Below, in pieces: positions 7,202 through 15,473 of a stretch of 64,000 nt of DNA. Under the pieces are notes generated by a model that had not been told where the DNA came from, did not search any database, and was given only the letters and a program-made list of their open reading frames with translations. Each line of letters starts with the position of its first letter. The first letter of the stretch is position 1. Source of the DNA: an uncultured Verrucomicrobiota bacterium (GTDB lineage Bacteria > Verrucomicrobiota > Verrucomicrobiia > Opitutales > Opitutaceae). The stretch spans positions 352,672 to 416,671 of the forward strand of contig CAIUGM010000014.1 of assembly GCA_903898675.1 (NCBI GenBank). The letters run 5' to 3'. Made by a program: the position numbers and the translations under genes.

Positions 7202-8053
7202 ATGCGCTTCTTTAAATACCACGCCCTGGGCAACGACTACCTGGTGATGAACCCGGCGGATTATCCGACCTGGACCGCCCCCACCCGCGAGCAGATCCGG
7301 GTCATCTGTCACCGCAATTTCGGCGTCGGCTCGGACGGTATCCTTTGGGGCCCGCTGCCGTCCCGGCAGGCGCAGTTTGGCCTGCGGATCTTCAATCCCG
7401 ACGGCTCCGAGGCGGAGAAATCCGGCAACGGCCTCCGCATCTTCTCCCGTTACCTGCACGACCAGAAGCTCACCGGCGCCGCCCCGTTCACCATCGAGGT
7501 GCCCGGCGGCGTGGTGGAATCGAAGGTGATGCAGGATGGCCAGCTCATCACCGTCGAGATGGGCCGGGTGTCTTTCCAGAGCGACCGGATTCCCGTGGCC
7601 GGCCCGGTGCGCGACGTCCTCAACGAGAGTTTCACCATCCAGGACCGCACCTTCACCTTCTCCGCCGCCGGGATCGGCAATCCGCACTGCGTCATCGTCC
7701 TCCCGGAAATCTCCGCGGACCTCGCGAAGCAATACGGCCCCGACATTGAGGTGCACCGGAATTTCCCCAACCGGATCAACGTCCAGTTCCTCAAGGTGAT
7801 CGACCGGCACAACGTGCAGATCGAGATCTGGGAACGCGGCGCCGGCTACACCCTCGCCTCGGGCAGCAGCTCCAGCGCCTCGGCCGCGGTGGCACACCGG
7901 CTCGGCCTGGTCGATGCCAAGGTGACCGTGCACATGCCCGGCGGCCAGATCGGCATCGAGATCGCACCGGACTTCGCCATTCGGATGAGCGGACCCACGA
8001 CGCGCGTCGCCGAGGGTGAACTGCATCCGGAGTTGTTCGCGACGAAGGTCTGA
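7202..8053 (+). CDS. dapF: Diaminopimelate epimerase homologue lacking both catalytic cysteines
   Basis: A 283-residue protein with the full DapF fold: start FFKYHALGNDYLV, NFGVGSDGILWG, GIGNPHCVIV and NRINVQFL. DapF interconverts LL- and meso-diaminopimelate using two cysteines, one in a CGNG motif and one in an ACGTGA motif. Here the corresponding positions are serine: Ser74 in GSEAEKSGNGLR and Ser220 in GAGYTLASGSSSSA. A two-base thiol mechanism therefore cannot operate in the usual way. It may be a different racemase or epimerase, a dehydratase-like enzyme, or an epimerase with an unusual mechanism. No other lysine-pathway gene is adjacent. The symbol reflects homology, not proven activity. 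Confidence 0.8.
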   Translation: MRFFKYHALGNDYLVMNPADYPTWTAPTREQIRVICHRNFGVGSDGILWGPLPSRQAQFGLRIFNPDGSEAEKSGNGLRIFSRYLHDQKLTGAAPFTIEVPGGVVESKVMQDGQLITVEMGRVSFQSDRIPVAGPVRDVLNESFTIQDRTFTFSAAGIGNPHCVIVLPEISADLAKQYGPDIEVHRNFPNRINVQFLKVIDRHNVQIEIWERGAGYTLASGSSSSASAAVAHRLGLVDAKVTVHMPGGQIGIEIAPDFAIRMSGPTTRVAEGELHPELFATKV

Positions 8054-8058
8054 ACCCA

Positions 8059-8121
8059 TTGCAGGAACGGCTTTATGCCGCGATGGCTTAAGGGGATCGC
8101 GGCATAAAGCCGCTCTTGCAA
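8059..8121. repeat. Large inverted repeat downstream of dapF
   Basis: Arms of 26 bp at 8059-8084 and 8096-8121 match at 24 positions (core CGGCTTTATGCCGCGAT). The loop is 11 bp. It could form a strong hairpin after the dapF stop but lacks a T-run, so it looks like a dispersed palindrome rather than a classical terminator. Confidence 0.7.
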
Positions 8122-8195
8122 CCTGGCGTCCAACCCGGGCCCCTTGCCCGATTGCGCCTTGCGGCATCACGGGCCCGGCCTAGCCTCGCCGGAAA

Positions 8196-9809
8196 ATGAC
8201 GTCACCCGCCGGCATTTCCCCACCAGCCGACCTGCGCGCGCTGCCGGCCGCGACGACAGCGGTGCTGGCTGCGTTGGTGGGATTGATCGCCGCCTTCACG
8301 ATTTTCCTCTGGCCGGAGTGGTCCCAAAACCCGGACCTTTCCCACGGGTTTCTCGTTCCGGCGATTTTTCTGCTGCTCATCTGGGAAAGCAGAAAAAACG
8401 GCCCGCGGCGCTGGCTGACCGGCGGCCGGGGGACGGTCCTGGCCCAGGTGGCCGCCATGGCCGGCGGGTTCCTGCTTTTCGCCCTGGCCGGGTTGCTGGC
8501 CGCCTCGGTCGCCTGGACCCATGCCGTGGTGAGCTTTCTCCTGGCGGCCTCCCTGTGCTCCTTTTTGCTCGGCGGACTGCTGCTGCTGGCCGACGCCCGG
8601 GTATGCGTGGTGCCGTTCAACTGGGTGAGCCTGACGGCGATTTTCCTCTGGCTGCTGGTGGCCCCGTTGCCCACCGGCACTTATGCGCGGATCACCTTCG
8701 CCCTGCAGGGCTGGGTCACGAGCGGAGTGCTGCATTCGCTGCATCTGCTCGGGGTGCCGGCCCGCCAGCATGGCAATATCATCGAACTGGCCACCACCAC
8801 GGTGGGCGTGGAGGAAGCCTGCAGCGGCATCCGCAGCCTGATCTCCTGTGTGTTTGCCGGCTTCTTCTTTGCCGCGTGGCAGGTGCGGCGGCCGGCCGCG
8901 CGCCTCGCACTGATCATCGTCGCGCCCGTGCTTGCCTTGGGAATGAATTTTCTCCGGTCCTTGATTTTGACCCTGCTGGCGAATTCCGGCCGGAACATCG
9001 CCGGCGCCTGGCACGATGTGACGGGCTTCGCCATTTTGGGCCTCACCGCCGCCATCCTCGCGTGGCTCGCCGTGCTGCTTGAAACCAACCAGCCGGCCGC
9101 CGTGGTCCCCGGCACCGGCATTGCCCCCGGGTTTCCGCGTGTCTCCTTGCGGGTGTTCTGGGGCGGGATGGCCACGACTCTCGCGCTCGGTGGCTTTTAC
9201 TTCGCCAGCTATCAGCCGGCCGCCTTGACCGGCCGGCCGGCGCCGGACCTCGCGGCCATGCTGCCGGCGGAGCCCGCCGGATGGGAAGTCAGCACACCAA
9301 CGAACCTCTACCAATTTGCCGGCATCCTCCAGACCACCCACTTGATGGAGCGCACCTATGTGCGGGCCGACACCAAGGGCCGGTTGACGCAGCTCACCGT
9401 CTATGTCGCCTATTGGCCCGCCGGCCAGACCACGGTCAGCCGCGTCGCGTCCCATACCCCCGATGCGTGCTGGCCGGGAACAGGCTGGATCGCCCGGCCG
9501 ATTCCCGATGTCCGCCAGCTGCTCGAGCTGCCGGGCCGAAGCCTCCCGCTCGCCGAGCACCGCGTGTTTCAAAATGACGCGGGCCTGCCGCAAAACGTCT
9601 GGTTCTGGCACCTGTATGACGGCCGCTCGATCACCTACCTCGATCCCTACTCCGTTCCCGCGCTGCTCAAGCTCGCGCTGCGCTACGGGTTTCGCCGGCA
9701 GGGCGACCAGTTTTTCATCCGGGTCTCCAGCAACAAGCCCTGGACGGAACTCGCGGCGGAACCGCTCGTCGGGGACATCTTCACCAACCTCAGCCAACGC
9801 GGCCTTTGA
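8196..9809 (+). CDS. Exosortase fused to a C-terminal EpsI domain
   Basis: A 537-residue membrane protein. Residues 1 to about 295 form a multi-spanning exosortase/archaeosortase domain with the expected Cys-Arg-His residues: C209 in EEACSGIRSL, R254 in NFLRSLIL and H273 in GAWHDVTGF. After a further transmembrane segment (about 315-335) comes an EpsI-like (DUF3485) extracytoplasmic domain with MERTYVR, YWPAGQTT, SHTPDACWPGTGW and VWFWHLYDG. Exosortases process PEP-CTERM-type C-terminal sorting signals on exported proteins, usually together with exopolysaccharide production. No PEP-CTERM substrate was recognised in this window. A tiny membrane peptide gene follows within 4 bp. Confidence 0.9.
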   Translation: MTSPAGISPPADLRALPAATTAVLAALVGLIAAFTIFLWPEWSQNPDLSHGFLVPAIFLLLIWESRKNGPRRWLTGGRGTVLAQVAAMAGGFLLFALAGLLAASVAWTHAVVSFLLAASLCSFLLGGLLLLADARVCVVPFNWVSLTAIFLWLLVAPLPTGTYARITFALQGWVTSGVLHSLHLLGVPARQHGNIIELATTTVGVEEACSGIRSLISCVFAGFFFAAWQVRRPAARLALIIVAPVLALGMNFLRSLILTLLANSGRNIAGAWHDVTGFAILGLTAAILAWLAVLLETNQPAAVVPGTGIAPGFPRVSLRVFWGGMATTLALGGFYFASYQPAALTGRPAPDLAAMLPAEPAGWEVSTPTNLYQFAGILQTTHLMERTYVRADTKGRLTQLTVYVAYWPAGQTTVSRVASHTPDACWPGTGWIARPIPDVRQLLELPGRSLPLAEHRVFQNDAGLPQNVWFWHLYDGRSITYLDPYSVPALLKLALRYGFRRQGDQFFIRVSSNKPWTELAAEPLVGDIFTNLSQRGL

Positions 9810-9812
9810 TCC

Positions 9813-9905
9813 ATGCCCCTCGCCGTTACCAAGAGCGAAAAAGTCATTTTGGGGGTTCTGACCACCCTGCTGGTCCTCGGTTTGGTCGGGCTGCTGGTGC
9901 TGTGA
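9813..9905 (+). CDS. 30-residue single-span membrane peptide behind the exosortase gene
   Basis: The ATG at 9813 begins 3 bp after the exosortase stop codon and the frame ends with TGA at 9903-9905. The peptide has a short polar start (MPLAVTKSEK) and then a continuous hydrophobic helix rich in Leu, Val and Gly up to its last residue. That is one transmembrane span with almost nothing outside. Tight spacing suggests cotranscription and perhaps translational coupling. It could be an accessory subunit of the exosortase. It has no PEP motif or basic C-terminal anchor, so it is not a normal sorting substrate. It is short enough to be a chance frame, but its position and hydrophobicity argue for a real gene. 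Confidence 0.5.
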   Translation: MPLAVTKSEKVILGVLTTLLVLGLVGLLVL

Positions 9906-10071
9906 GGACCCGGCCCGCGCATTCCTGTTGCCAAGCCCCGGCAAATCAAAACCGTAGGCATCCTTCCTGCCAGCATGCGCGTAACACTCATGAATGTTCC
10001 TGGTCACAGCCCATCCGTTTGCGCTGCTCGCGATTGCGTCACCCCGGCGCGAAGCAGAGCTTCCTGAACGC

Positions 10072-10668
10072 ATGACGAGCAGCAACCCAGGCCAGCCCGC
10101 CGGCGACGACCAGAGTCGCGAGCAAGCCCGCTTGCTGGCGGCGATGGCGCAGGGCGACAAGACCGCCCTTGCCCGTCTGTACGATTCACTTTCCCGGCCG
10201 CTCTACTCCCTCGCCTTCCGGGTCATCAACGATGCCAGCGAGGCCCAGGACATCGTGCAGGATGTGTTTCTGCAGATGTGGCAGAAGGCCGCGACGTATG
10301 AGACCAGCCGCGGGTCGGTCTTTGGCTGGGCTGCCACCCTCACCCGCAACCGCTCCATCGACCGGCTCCGGATGCGCAAGCGCCGGGCCGAGCTGCTGGC
10401 GGAATCAGCGCCCGACCTGCAGCCCGCCGCCCCGGGCGGCGAGGATGACTCCGCGGCATCGCTTTGGGTGCAGGAGAAGGCCACGGCCGTGCGCGCCGCG
10501 CTGACCGCCCTCGCTCCCGAACAGCAAAAAGCCATCGAGCTCGCCTTTTTCCGCGGCCTTACCCAGCAGGAGATCGCCGCCCAACTCAACGAGCCGCTCG
10601 GCACGATCAAGGCCCGCATCCGGCGCGGCCTGCTCAAGCTGCGCGAAACCCTCCCGTCCCGGTTATGA
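10072..10668 (+). CDS. ECF RNA polymerase sigma factor (SigK-like)
   Basis: A 198-residue sigma-70 family extracytoplasmic-function factor. Region 2 includes LYSLAFRVINDASEAQDIVQ and DVFLQMWQKAATYE, followed by RNRSIDRLRMRKRR. Region 4 has LAPEQQKAIELAFFRGLTQQ and EIAAQLNEPLGTIKARIRRG, a typical helix-turn-helix that reads the -35 element. The frame is open from 9994, but MTSSNPGQPAGDD at 10072 begins nearer the conserved core. The stop codon overlaps the start of the anti-sigma gene (ATGA), the usual arrangement for a translationally coupled pair. It likely responds to an envelope signal. Confidence 0.9.
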   Translation: MTSSNPGQPAGDDQSREQARLLAAMAQGDKTALARLYDSLSRPLYSLAFRVINDASEAQDIVQDVFLQMWQKAATYETSRGSVFGWAATLTRNRSIDRLRMRKRRAELLAESAPDLQPAAPGGEDDSAASLWVQEKATAVRAALTALAPEQQKAIELAFFRGLTQQEIAAQLNEPLGTIKARIRRGLLKLRETLPSRL

Positions 10669-11495
10669 TTACCGACCGACAGGAAGAACTCGCCACCCTG
10701 CACGCCCTCGACCTCCTCGAGGGCGCGGAGAAGACCGGTTTTGAGTCAGAGATGGCCGCCAATTCCGAGCTGCGGACCCTGCACGCCGAGTTGCTCGGGG
10801 CGGCCGCCCTCGTGGCCCTCACCGTCCCGCAGCTCAATCCCCCGTCCGACCTCAAGGCCAAGATCCTGGCCGCTTGCACCGCGTCGGCGCCGAGTTCCGC
10901 GGCCGCAAGCGGGACCATCACCACCTTCCCCTTCCAGCGGTTCATCCCTTGGGCGGCCGCGGCGGCCCTGGCCGTGACGGCCACCTGGCTCGCCGGCCAG
11001 AACCTGATCCTGCGCCGGGAGGCCAAGGCCCTGCAAAGTGAACGTCAGCTCGCCGAAGTCGCCTACAAGATGGCGCGGAACGAACTCACCCAGCGCTCCC
11101 TGCTGGCCGAGAACATGATCAACGACCTCGGCGGCAAATTGCGCCATTCCGAGGATCTGGCCCGGCTCAAGGTCACGGCCCTCGCCTCCCTCGCCGGCAA
11201 CACCGCCGAGGCCAAGGTCATCGCGGTATGGGATCCGGAACAGCAGACCGGCCTGCTCACGATGGAAAAGCTGCCCGTGATCGCCGATACGCAGGATTAC
11301 CAGATTTGGATCGTCGACCCGGCCTACCCCAACCCGGTCAATGGCGGCGTCTTTCACGTCGGAGCGGATGGCCGGATCGCCCTGCCCTTCAAGCCGGACC
11401 AACCCGTCGTCAAGGCGGCCGCCTTCGCCATCAGCCTGGAGAAGAAGGGTGGCGTGCCCAAGGCGGAAGGCCCGATCGTGTTGCTGGGGAAGTGA
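10665..11495 (+). CDS. Anti-sigma factor, RskA-like
   Basis: A 276-residue membrane protein. The N-terminal cytoplasmic part (TDRQEELATLHALDLLEGAE) is an anti-sigma domain of the zinc-free RskA type. One transmembrane helix lies around residues 88-106 (FIPWAAAAALAVTATWLAG). A coiled-coil-like stretch (REAKALQSERQLAEV) comes next, and the extracytoplasmic RskA domain contains VIAVWDPEQQTGLL, DYQIWIVDP and GVFHVGADG. It should hold the upstream sigma factor inactive until released. The gene starts inside the sigma stop codon. Confidence 0.88.
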   Translation: MITDRQEELATLHALDLLEGAEKTGFESEMAANSELRTLHAELLGAAALVALTVPQLNPPSDLKAKILAACTASAPSSAAASGTITTFPFQRFIPWAAAAALAVTATWLAGQNLILRREAKALQSERQLAEVAYKMARNELTQRSLLAENMINDLGGKLRHSEDLARLKVTALASLAGNTAEAKVIAVWDPEQQTGLLTMEKLPVIADTQDYQIWIVDPAYPNPVNGGVFHVGADGRIALPFKPDQPVVKAAAFAISLEKKGGVPKAEGPIVLLGK

Positions 11496-11501
11496 AAATA
11501 T

Positions 11502-11620
11502 CCGGATCGTGCATTACTTTGTAGCAGCCGTCGTCAGACGGCTTGGATGTAGCAGCGGTCTTACGACCGCTGCTACATCCAAGCCGTAACATGCTCCGAA
11601 CGATGGACCCAAAGGAATAA
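11502..11620. repeat. Composite palindromic repeat, family B copy 1
   Basis: The core has two adjacent palindromes: AGCCGTCGTCAGACGGCT and AGCAGCGGTCTTACGACCGC, the latter closing with TGCT. A second copy lies at 28280-28420. Shared flanks (GGATC-GCATT-CTT before, GCTCCG then GACCCA and GGAATAAA after) show that the mobile or duplicated unit exceeds the core. It lies downstream of the anti-sigma gene. Confidence 0.8.
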
Positions 11621-11717
11621 ACGGACGGAGTGGTTCGCGTGCGACTGGCGAGCAAAATTTTCCGCGCCGTACTTGGCACTTGTCACTTTTAGGAGTGCCG
11701 CAAGGCTTGCCCGCCTG

Positions 11718-12905
11718 ATGATTATCAAACCGAAGGTTCGCGGCTTTGTCTGCGTAACCGCCCACCCCACCGGTTGCGCCACGCACATCCAGCAGCAGAT
11801 CGACTACGTTAAAGCCAAGGGTCCCATCAAGCACGGCCCGAAGAACGTCTTGGTGATCGGCGCGTCCACCGGCTACGGCCTCGCCTCCCGCATCACCGCC
11901 GCCTTCGGCTCGGGTGCGGCCACCCTCGGCATCTTTTACGAACGGCCCTCCGAGGAAGGCCGGCCCGCCACCCCCGGCTGGTACAACTCCATCGCGATCA
12001 CCCGCGCCGCGCGCGCCGCCGGGCTCTACGCCGGGAACCTGAATGGCGACGCGTTCTCCAACGAGATCAAGCAGCAGGCCCTGGCGATGATCGCCCGCGA
12101 CATGGGCCCGATCGACCTCGTCGTCTACTCCCTCGCCTCACCCCGGCGCACCGACCCGAAGACCGGCGTCGTGCACAAGTCCGTGCTGAAGCCCCTCGGC
12201 GCACCCTATACGAACAAGACCGTCGACACCGACAAGGGCATCGTCAGCGAAATCACCATCGAGCCGGCCAATGAGCTGGAAGCGGCCGACACCGTCGCCG
12301 TCATGGGCGGCGAAGACTGGGAACTCTGGATGAAGGCCCTGGCCGATGCCAAGCTGCTGGCGCCCGGCGCCACCTCGGTGGCTTATTCCTACATCGGGCC
12401 CATCCACACGTGGCCGATCTACAAGGATGGCACCATCGGCCGGGCCAAGGTCGACCTTGAGCGCGCGGGCCGCGCCATCGACCGCCAGCTCAAGGCCCAC
12501 GGCGGCGGCCGGGCGTTTATCTCGGTCAACAAGGCGCTGGTGACCCAGGCCAGCTCGGCGATCCCGGTGGTCCCGCTCTACATTTCGATCCTCTACAAGA
12601 TCATGAAGGCGAAAGGCACGCACGAGGGTTGCATCGAGCAGATCCAGCGCCTGTTTGCCACGCAGCTCTACAACGACGGCAAGCTCCAGTTTGACTCCGA
12701 GGGTCGCGTGCGCGTCGACGACTGGGAGATGCGGCCGGAAATCCAGGACCCGATCTCCGAGATCTGGCCCCAGGTCACCACGGAAAATCTCGCGGCCCTG
12801 ACCGACATCGCCGGCTACCGCACCGAGTTCCTCAAGCTCTTCGGGTTCGGTCTGCCCGGCGTGGACTACGAGGCCGAGGTCGAGCCCCACCAGGCGTTCG
12901 ACTGA
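11718..12905 (+). CDS. fabV: Enoyl-[acyl-carrier-protein] reductase FabV (NADH)
   Basis: A 395-residue reductase of the FabV/trans-2-enoyl-CoA reductase family, at the normal length. It catalyses the last reduction in fatty acid elongation. Visible features are the N-terminal IKPKVRGFVCVTAHPTGC, the cofactor loop VLVIGASTGYGLASR, VVYSLASPRR and the active site with Tyr-X8-Lys in TWPIYKDGTIGRAK. The frame is open from 11673, but ATG 11718 (MIIKPKVRGF) is the conserved start. FabV is insensitive or weakly sensitive to triclosan in known cases. No other fab genes are adjacent. Confidence 0.95.
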   Translation: MIIKPKVRGFVCVTAHPTGCATHIQQQIDYVKAKGPIKHGPKNVLVIGASTGYGLASRITAAFGSGAATLGIFYERPSEEGRPATPGWYNSIAITRAARAAGLYAGNLNGDAFSNEIKQQALAMIARDMGPIDLVVYSLASPRRTDPKTGVVHKSVLKPLGAPYTNKTVDTDKGIVSEITIEPANELEAADTVAVMGGEDWELWMKALADAKLLAPGATSVAYSYIGPIHTWPIYKDGTIGRAKVDLERAGRAIDRQLKAHGGGRAFISVNKALVTQASSAIPVVPLYISILYKIMKAKGTHEGCIEQIQRLFATQLYNDGKLQFDSEGRVRVDDWEMRPEIQDPISEIWPQVTTENLAALTDIAGYRTEFLKLFGFGLPGVDYEAEVEPHQAFD

Positions 12906-12917
12906 CGTCGAACGCAA

Positions 12918-13021
12918 ATAACAAAGCGCCAAAGGCCAAAGCTCCAAAAGCGCTTCGGCCTTTTTTATTGGGGTTGGTCCGCATTTTATTTGGCCTTTGG
13001 CGTTTTGGATCTTTGGAGTTT
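12918..13021. repeat. Long AT-rich inverted repeat between fabV and dtd
   Basis: CGCCAAAGGCCAAA (12927-12940) is perfectly inverted at 12989-13002, and the next AAAGCTCCAAAA has a one-mismatch inverted partner. A CTTCGGCC with a T-run (about 12953-12967) sits in the middle. The composition differs sharply from the GC-rich surroundings. It probably serves as a terminator for fabV and looks like one of the dispersed repeats. Confidence 0.6.
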
Positions 13022-13027
13022 CCGTAA

Positions 13028-13480
13028 ATGAAAATTGTCCTGCAGCGAGTCTCCTCCGCCAGCGTAACGATCAACGGCCACGTGACCGGGCAGATCAGGG
13101 GCGGGCTTGTCGTGCTGGTGGGCATCGAACCGGCCGACAGCCCGGAGGATGGCGAGTGGCTCGCGCAGAAGCTGGTGAAGCTGCGGGTTTTCCCCGATGA
13201 CGCCGGCCCGATGAACCGCAGCGTGACGGATATTGCGGGGGAAATCCTGCTTATCAGCCAGTTCACCCTGCTGGCCAGCACGGCCAAGGGCAACCGACCG
13301 TCGTTTAATCTGGCCGCCCGACCAGAGCACGCCCGGCCGTTGTACGATCAGTTCGTCGCGCAGGTGTCGGCGGCACTGGGCCGGCCGGTGGCGACCGGGG
13401 AATTCGGTGCGCACATGGACGTCGCCTTGGTCAACGACGGCCCGGTGACCCTGGTCATCGACTCGAAACTCCGCGTGTGA
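13028..13480 (+). CDS. dtd: D-aminoacyl-tRNA deacylase
   Basis: A 150-residue protein of the usual DTD length. It hydrolyses D-amino acids mischarged onto tRNA. It starts MKIVLQRVSSASVTING, has the conserved SQFTLLAST motif around residue 78, and the second signature NDGPVTLVIDSK with the GlyPro pair near the C-terminus. ATG 13028 directly follows the palindromic region. The next downstream gene is convergent. Confidence 0.94.
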   Translation: MKIVLQRVSSASVTINGHVTGQIRGGLVVLVGIEPADSPEDGEWLAQKLVKLRVFPDDAGPMNRSVTDIAGEILLISQFTLLASTAKGNRPSFNLAARPEHARPLYDQFVAQVSAALGRPVATGEFGAHMDVALVNDGPVTLVIDSKLRV

Positions 13481-13516
13481 GTCCGGCGCAACGACCCGGC
13501 CATTAAAGCGGTTTTA

Positions 13517-13597
13517 TGTAGCCGCGCTTGAGCCTGCGCGAAAGCGTGGTTCCGTGAGCGGCCGACCACGTTGTCGCCAAGCTCCAACGCGGCTGCA
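13517..13597 (+). repeat. REP-like palindrome, family A copy 2
   Basis: It has the same ends as copy 1 (TGTAGCCGCGCTTGAG and GCTCCAACGCGGCTGCA) with the inner GCGAAAGCGTGGTTCCG and CCACGTTGTCGCC. One base of the terminal arm differs. It lies between the convergent ends of dtd and the following minus-strand gene. Confidence 0.85.
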
Positions 13598-13614
13598 CCT
13601 TTACTGAGCCCGCC

Positions 13615-14733
13615 TCAGCCCTGCCGGGCCAGATACGGCTCAATGGGTCGAAACCCAGGCAACTGGCAGGCCGCGTCCCGCCCGGCCTTGCCCGGAAAAA
13701 GATACAGGGCATAGCCACCAAAGCCGCCCCCGCAGTACTTCCAGGCAAGCGGCCGGCAAGCCATCAGCTCCGGCGCGGCCGCAGCGCCCGGGTCCATTGG
13801 CAGTGCGTCCATGCCCTCGGCGCGCTGCACGAGGTAGGAGGCTCGCACGCCGGCCGAGAGCTTTTCCAGGTTTTCCTGCCTCACGCCTTCCCGCGCGAGC
13901 GTTCCCGCCCGGACAATGCCCGCATAGTCCCGGGCCTGGTCTGCCACGCCGGGCGTGGAATGCTGCACCCCGGTCCAGTACAGCGCCATGCAGCCGCCCA
14001 GGAAATCCCCGCTGGTCTTGCACTCGAGCGCTGGCCGCGAGCCGCTGCGCCAGACGCAGAGTCCCGTTTCCGCGATGATCGCCGGATCCTGCCAGCCCAC
14101 GCCCAGGCCCAGTTCCGAAACGATTCCGTCCCGCCCGTTGAGCATCGCCCAGGCGGCACTGCCGCCGAGCCCGGCGTTGCGCTCATACGGCCACGCCCGG
14201 AGCGAGACCGTCGGCGAGATCGTGCAGTTGACCACGAAGGCCCCGTCGCGGGCGAAACGAGGCACGTCCAGCCAGCCGCCGCCGAAATCAACCCGCAGCG
14301 GCGCTTCCTGCGGGGCCCGGATGAACTTGACGATATCGGTGGTCGAGACCGGTTCGAACAGGGGCGGCGTCTTCGGCAAGACCACGTACTGCGCCCCGAC
14401 CTGCGTGCACAACTCGCGTTTGAGGCCGGCGTATTTGTCGTCCGCCGTGACCGCCAGGACATCCGGTTTCAGGCGCAGGAAGTTTTCCCGGAAGTCGATG
14501 CCTTCCTCCAGTCCGGTCCCGATCACCACCTCGTCGACCATGCGGAGTGCCGCCAGCAGGGCGCGCTTGTGGTCGTCGGGCAGCGAACTGCGCCGCTGCT
14601 TGTGCAGCCAGAGGACCTCCGCCGAGGCGAAGGAGACCGTCAGGTGGTCGCCGAGCGCCCGGGCTTCCTCGAAAAACTGCACGTGACCGGCGTGGATGAT
14701 GTCATAGCAACCCGAGACAAAAATTCGTTTCAT
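13615..14733 (-). CDS. Fusion of a cytidylyltransferase-like domain with a GHMP-type sugar kinase domain
   Basis: A 372-residue two-domain protein. Residues 1 to about 135 form a nucleotidyltransferase of the RfaE2/TagD type: IFVSGCYDIIHAGHVQFFEE has the HxGH motif, and TTDIVKFIR stands where such proteins end with an SST motif. From about residue 143 a GHMP kinase-like domain begins (APLRVDFGGGWLDVP), with the ATP loop GLGGSAAWAML near 190 and the third motif KYCGGGFGGYAL near 330. Together they suggest phosphorylation and nucleotide activation of a sugar or alcohol for a surface glycan. The substrate cannot be told. The start at 14733 (MKRIFVSG) is chosen over an in-frame codon 13 residues upstream because it opens the domain. 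Confidence 0.75.
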   Translation of the reverse strand: MKRIFVSGCYDIIHAGHVQFFEEARALGDHLTVSFASAEVLWLHKQRRSSLPDDHKRALLAALRMVDEVVIGTGLEEGIDFRENFLRLKPDVLAVTADDKYAGLKRELCTQVGAQYVVLPKTPPLFEPVSTTDIVKFIRAPQEAPLRVDFGGGWLDVPRFARDGAFVVNCTISPTVSLRAWPYERNAGLGGSAAWAMLNGRDGIVSELGLGVGWQDPAIIAETGLCVWRSGSRPALECKTSGDFLGGCMALYWTGVQHSTPGVADQARDYAGIVRAGTLAREGVRQENLEKLSAGVRASYLVQRAEGMDALPMDPGAAAAPELMACRPLAWKYCGGGFGGYALYLFPGKAGRDAACQLPGFRPIEPYLARQG

Positions 14734-14784
14734 GGGGCGCACCAGCAAGGCGCAACTTCGCGGCGCGGCCAAGCCCGCATTGTC

Positions 14785-15468
14785 TCACTCGCCCAGACCG
14801 GGGACGCTGACCGACTGACCGTTCAGCTTCGGTCCCAAGCCGAGAATAAAGGGCGCCGCCACGCCGGCCCAGGCCTCCGCCTTCGGATAACTTGCGGCGC
14901 CGTCACTCCACGCCTGGCGGAGCATGTCGGTGTCGATGATGCCCGGATTGAGCGGCACGGCGGCCATGCCGGCGGGCAGTTCCTGGGCAAGGGCCCGGGT
15001 CAGGCCTTCGATCGCGAATTTGCTGGCGCAATAGGGCGCGACCTCGGGCGAGGTACTGCGGCCCCAGCCGGAGCTTAGGTTGACGATGACCCCCTGCCCA
15101 CGCGCCACCATCGCGGGCACGAAGTGCCGGATGACGTTGGCGACCCCCTTGATGTTCACGTCGATGAGCTGGTTGAAATCGCGGGCCGGAATCTCCCACA
15201 GCGGCGCCGGGGTGTTCATCAACGCGGCGTTGTTGATGAGAAAATCGGGCGCCCCGTGTGTCGCGAGGACCTTCACCGCCCAGAGCGCGACCTTGTTTTC
15301 CTCCACCACATCGAGGGCCGTGAAATCACTGGGCGCCGGATGCGTGAAGCGCAGGTTCAGGATCTCGGCGCTCCGGCCGCAGCCAATGACGGTGTGACCG
15401 TGGGCGATGTACCACTCGGCCAGCGCGCGCCCGAGGCCGCGGGTGACGCCGGTGATCAGGATCTTCAT
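14785..15468 (-). CDS. Short-chain dehydrogenase/reductase
   Basis: A 227-residue classical SDR. It has the cofactor loop TGVTRGLGRALAEW near the N-terminus, NNAALMN, the serine block VNLSSGWGRSTSPE and the catalytic YCASK. PLNPGIIDTDML follows the active site as in most SDRs. The substrate is unknown. It lies directly upstream of the nucleotidyltransferase-kinase fusion on the same strand (about 50 bp apart), so the two may be one transcription unit. The frame extends upstream to 15570, but that part runs through a repeat; ATG 15468 (MKILITG) is used. Confidence 0.88.
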   Translation of the reverse strand: MKILITGVTRGLGRALAEWYIAHGHTVIGCGRSAEILNLRFTHPAPSDFTALDVVEENKVALWAVKVLATHGAPDFLINNAALMNTPAPLWEIPARDFNQLIDVNIKGVANVIRHFVPAMVARGQGVIVNLSSGWGRSTSPEVAPYCASKFAIEGLTRALAQELPAGMAAVPLNPGIIDTDMLRQAWSDGAASYPKAEAWAGVAAPFILGLGPKLNGQSVSVPGLGE

Positions 15469-15473
15469 GCGAC

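Noticed and set aside
9994..10071. Longer start for the ECF sigma factor
   Set aside because: The extra 26 residues (MFLVTAHPFALLAIA...) are hydrophobic and unlike sigma factor N-termini; ATG 10072 fits better.
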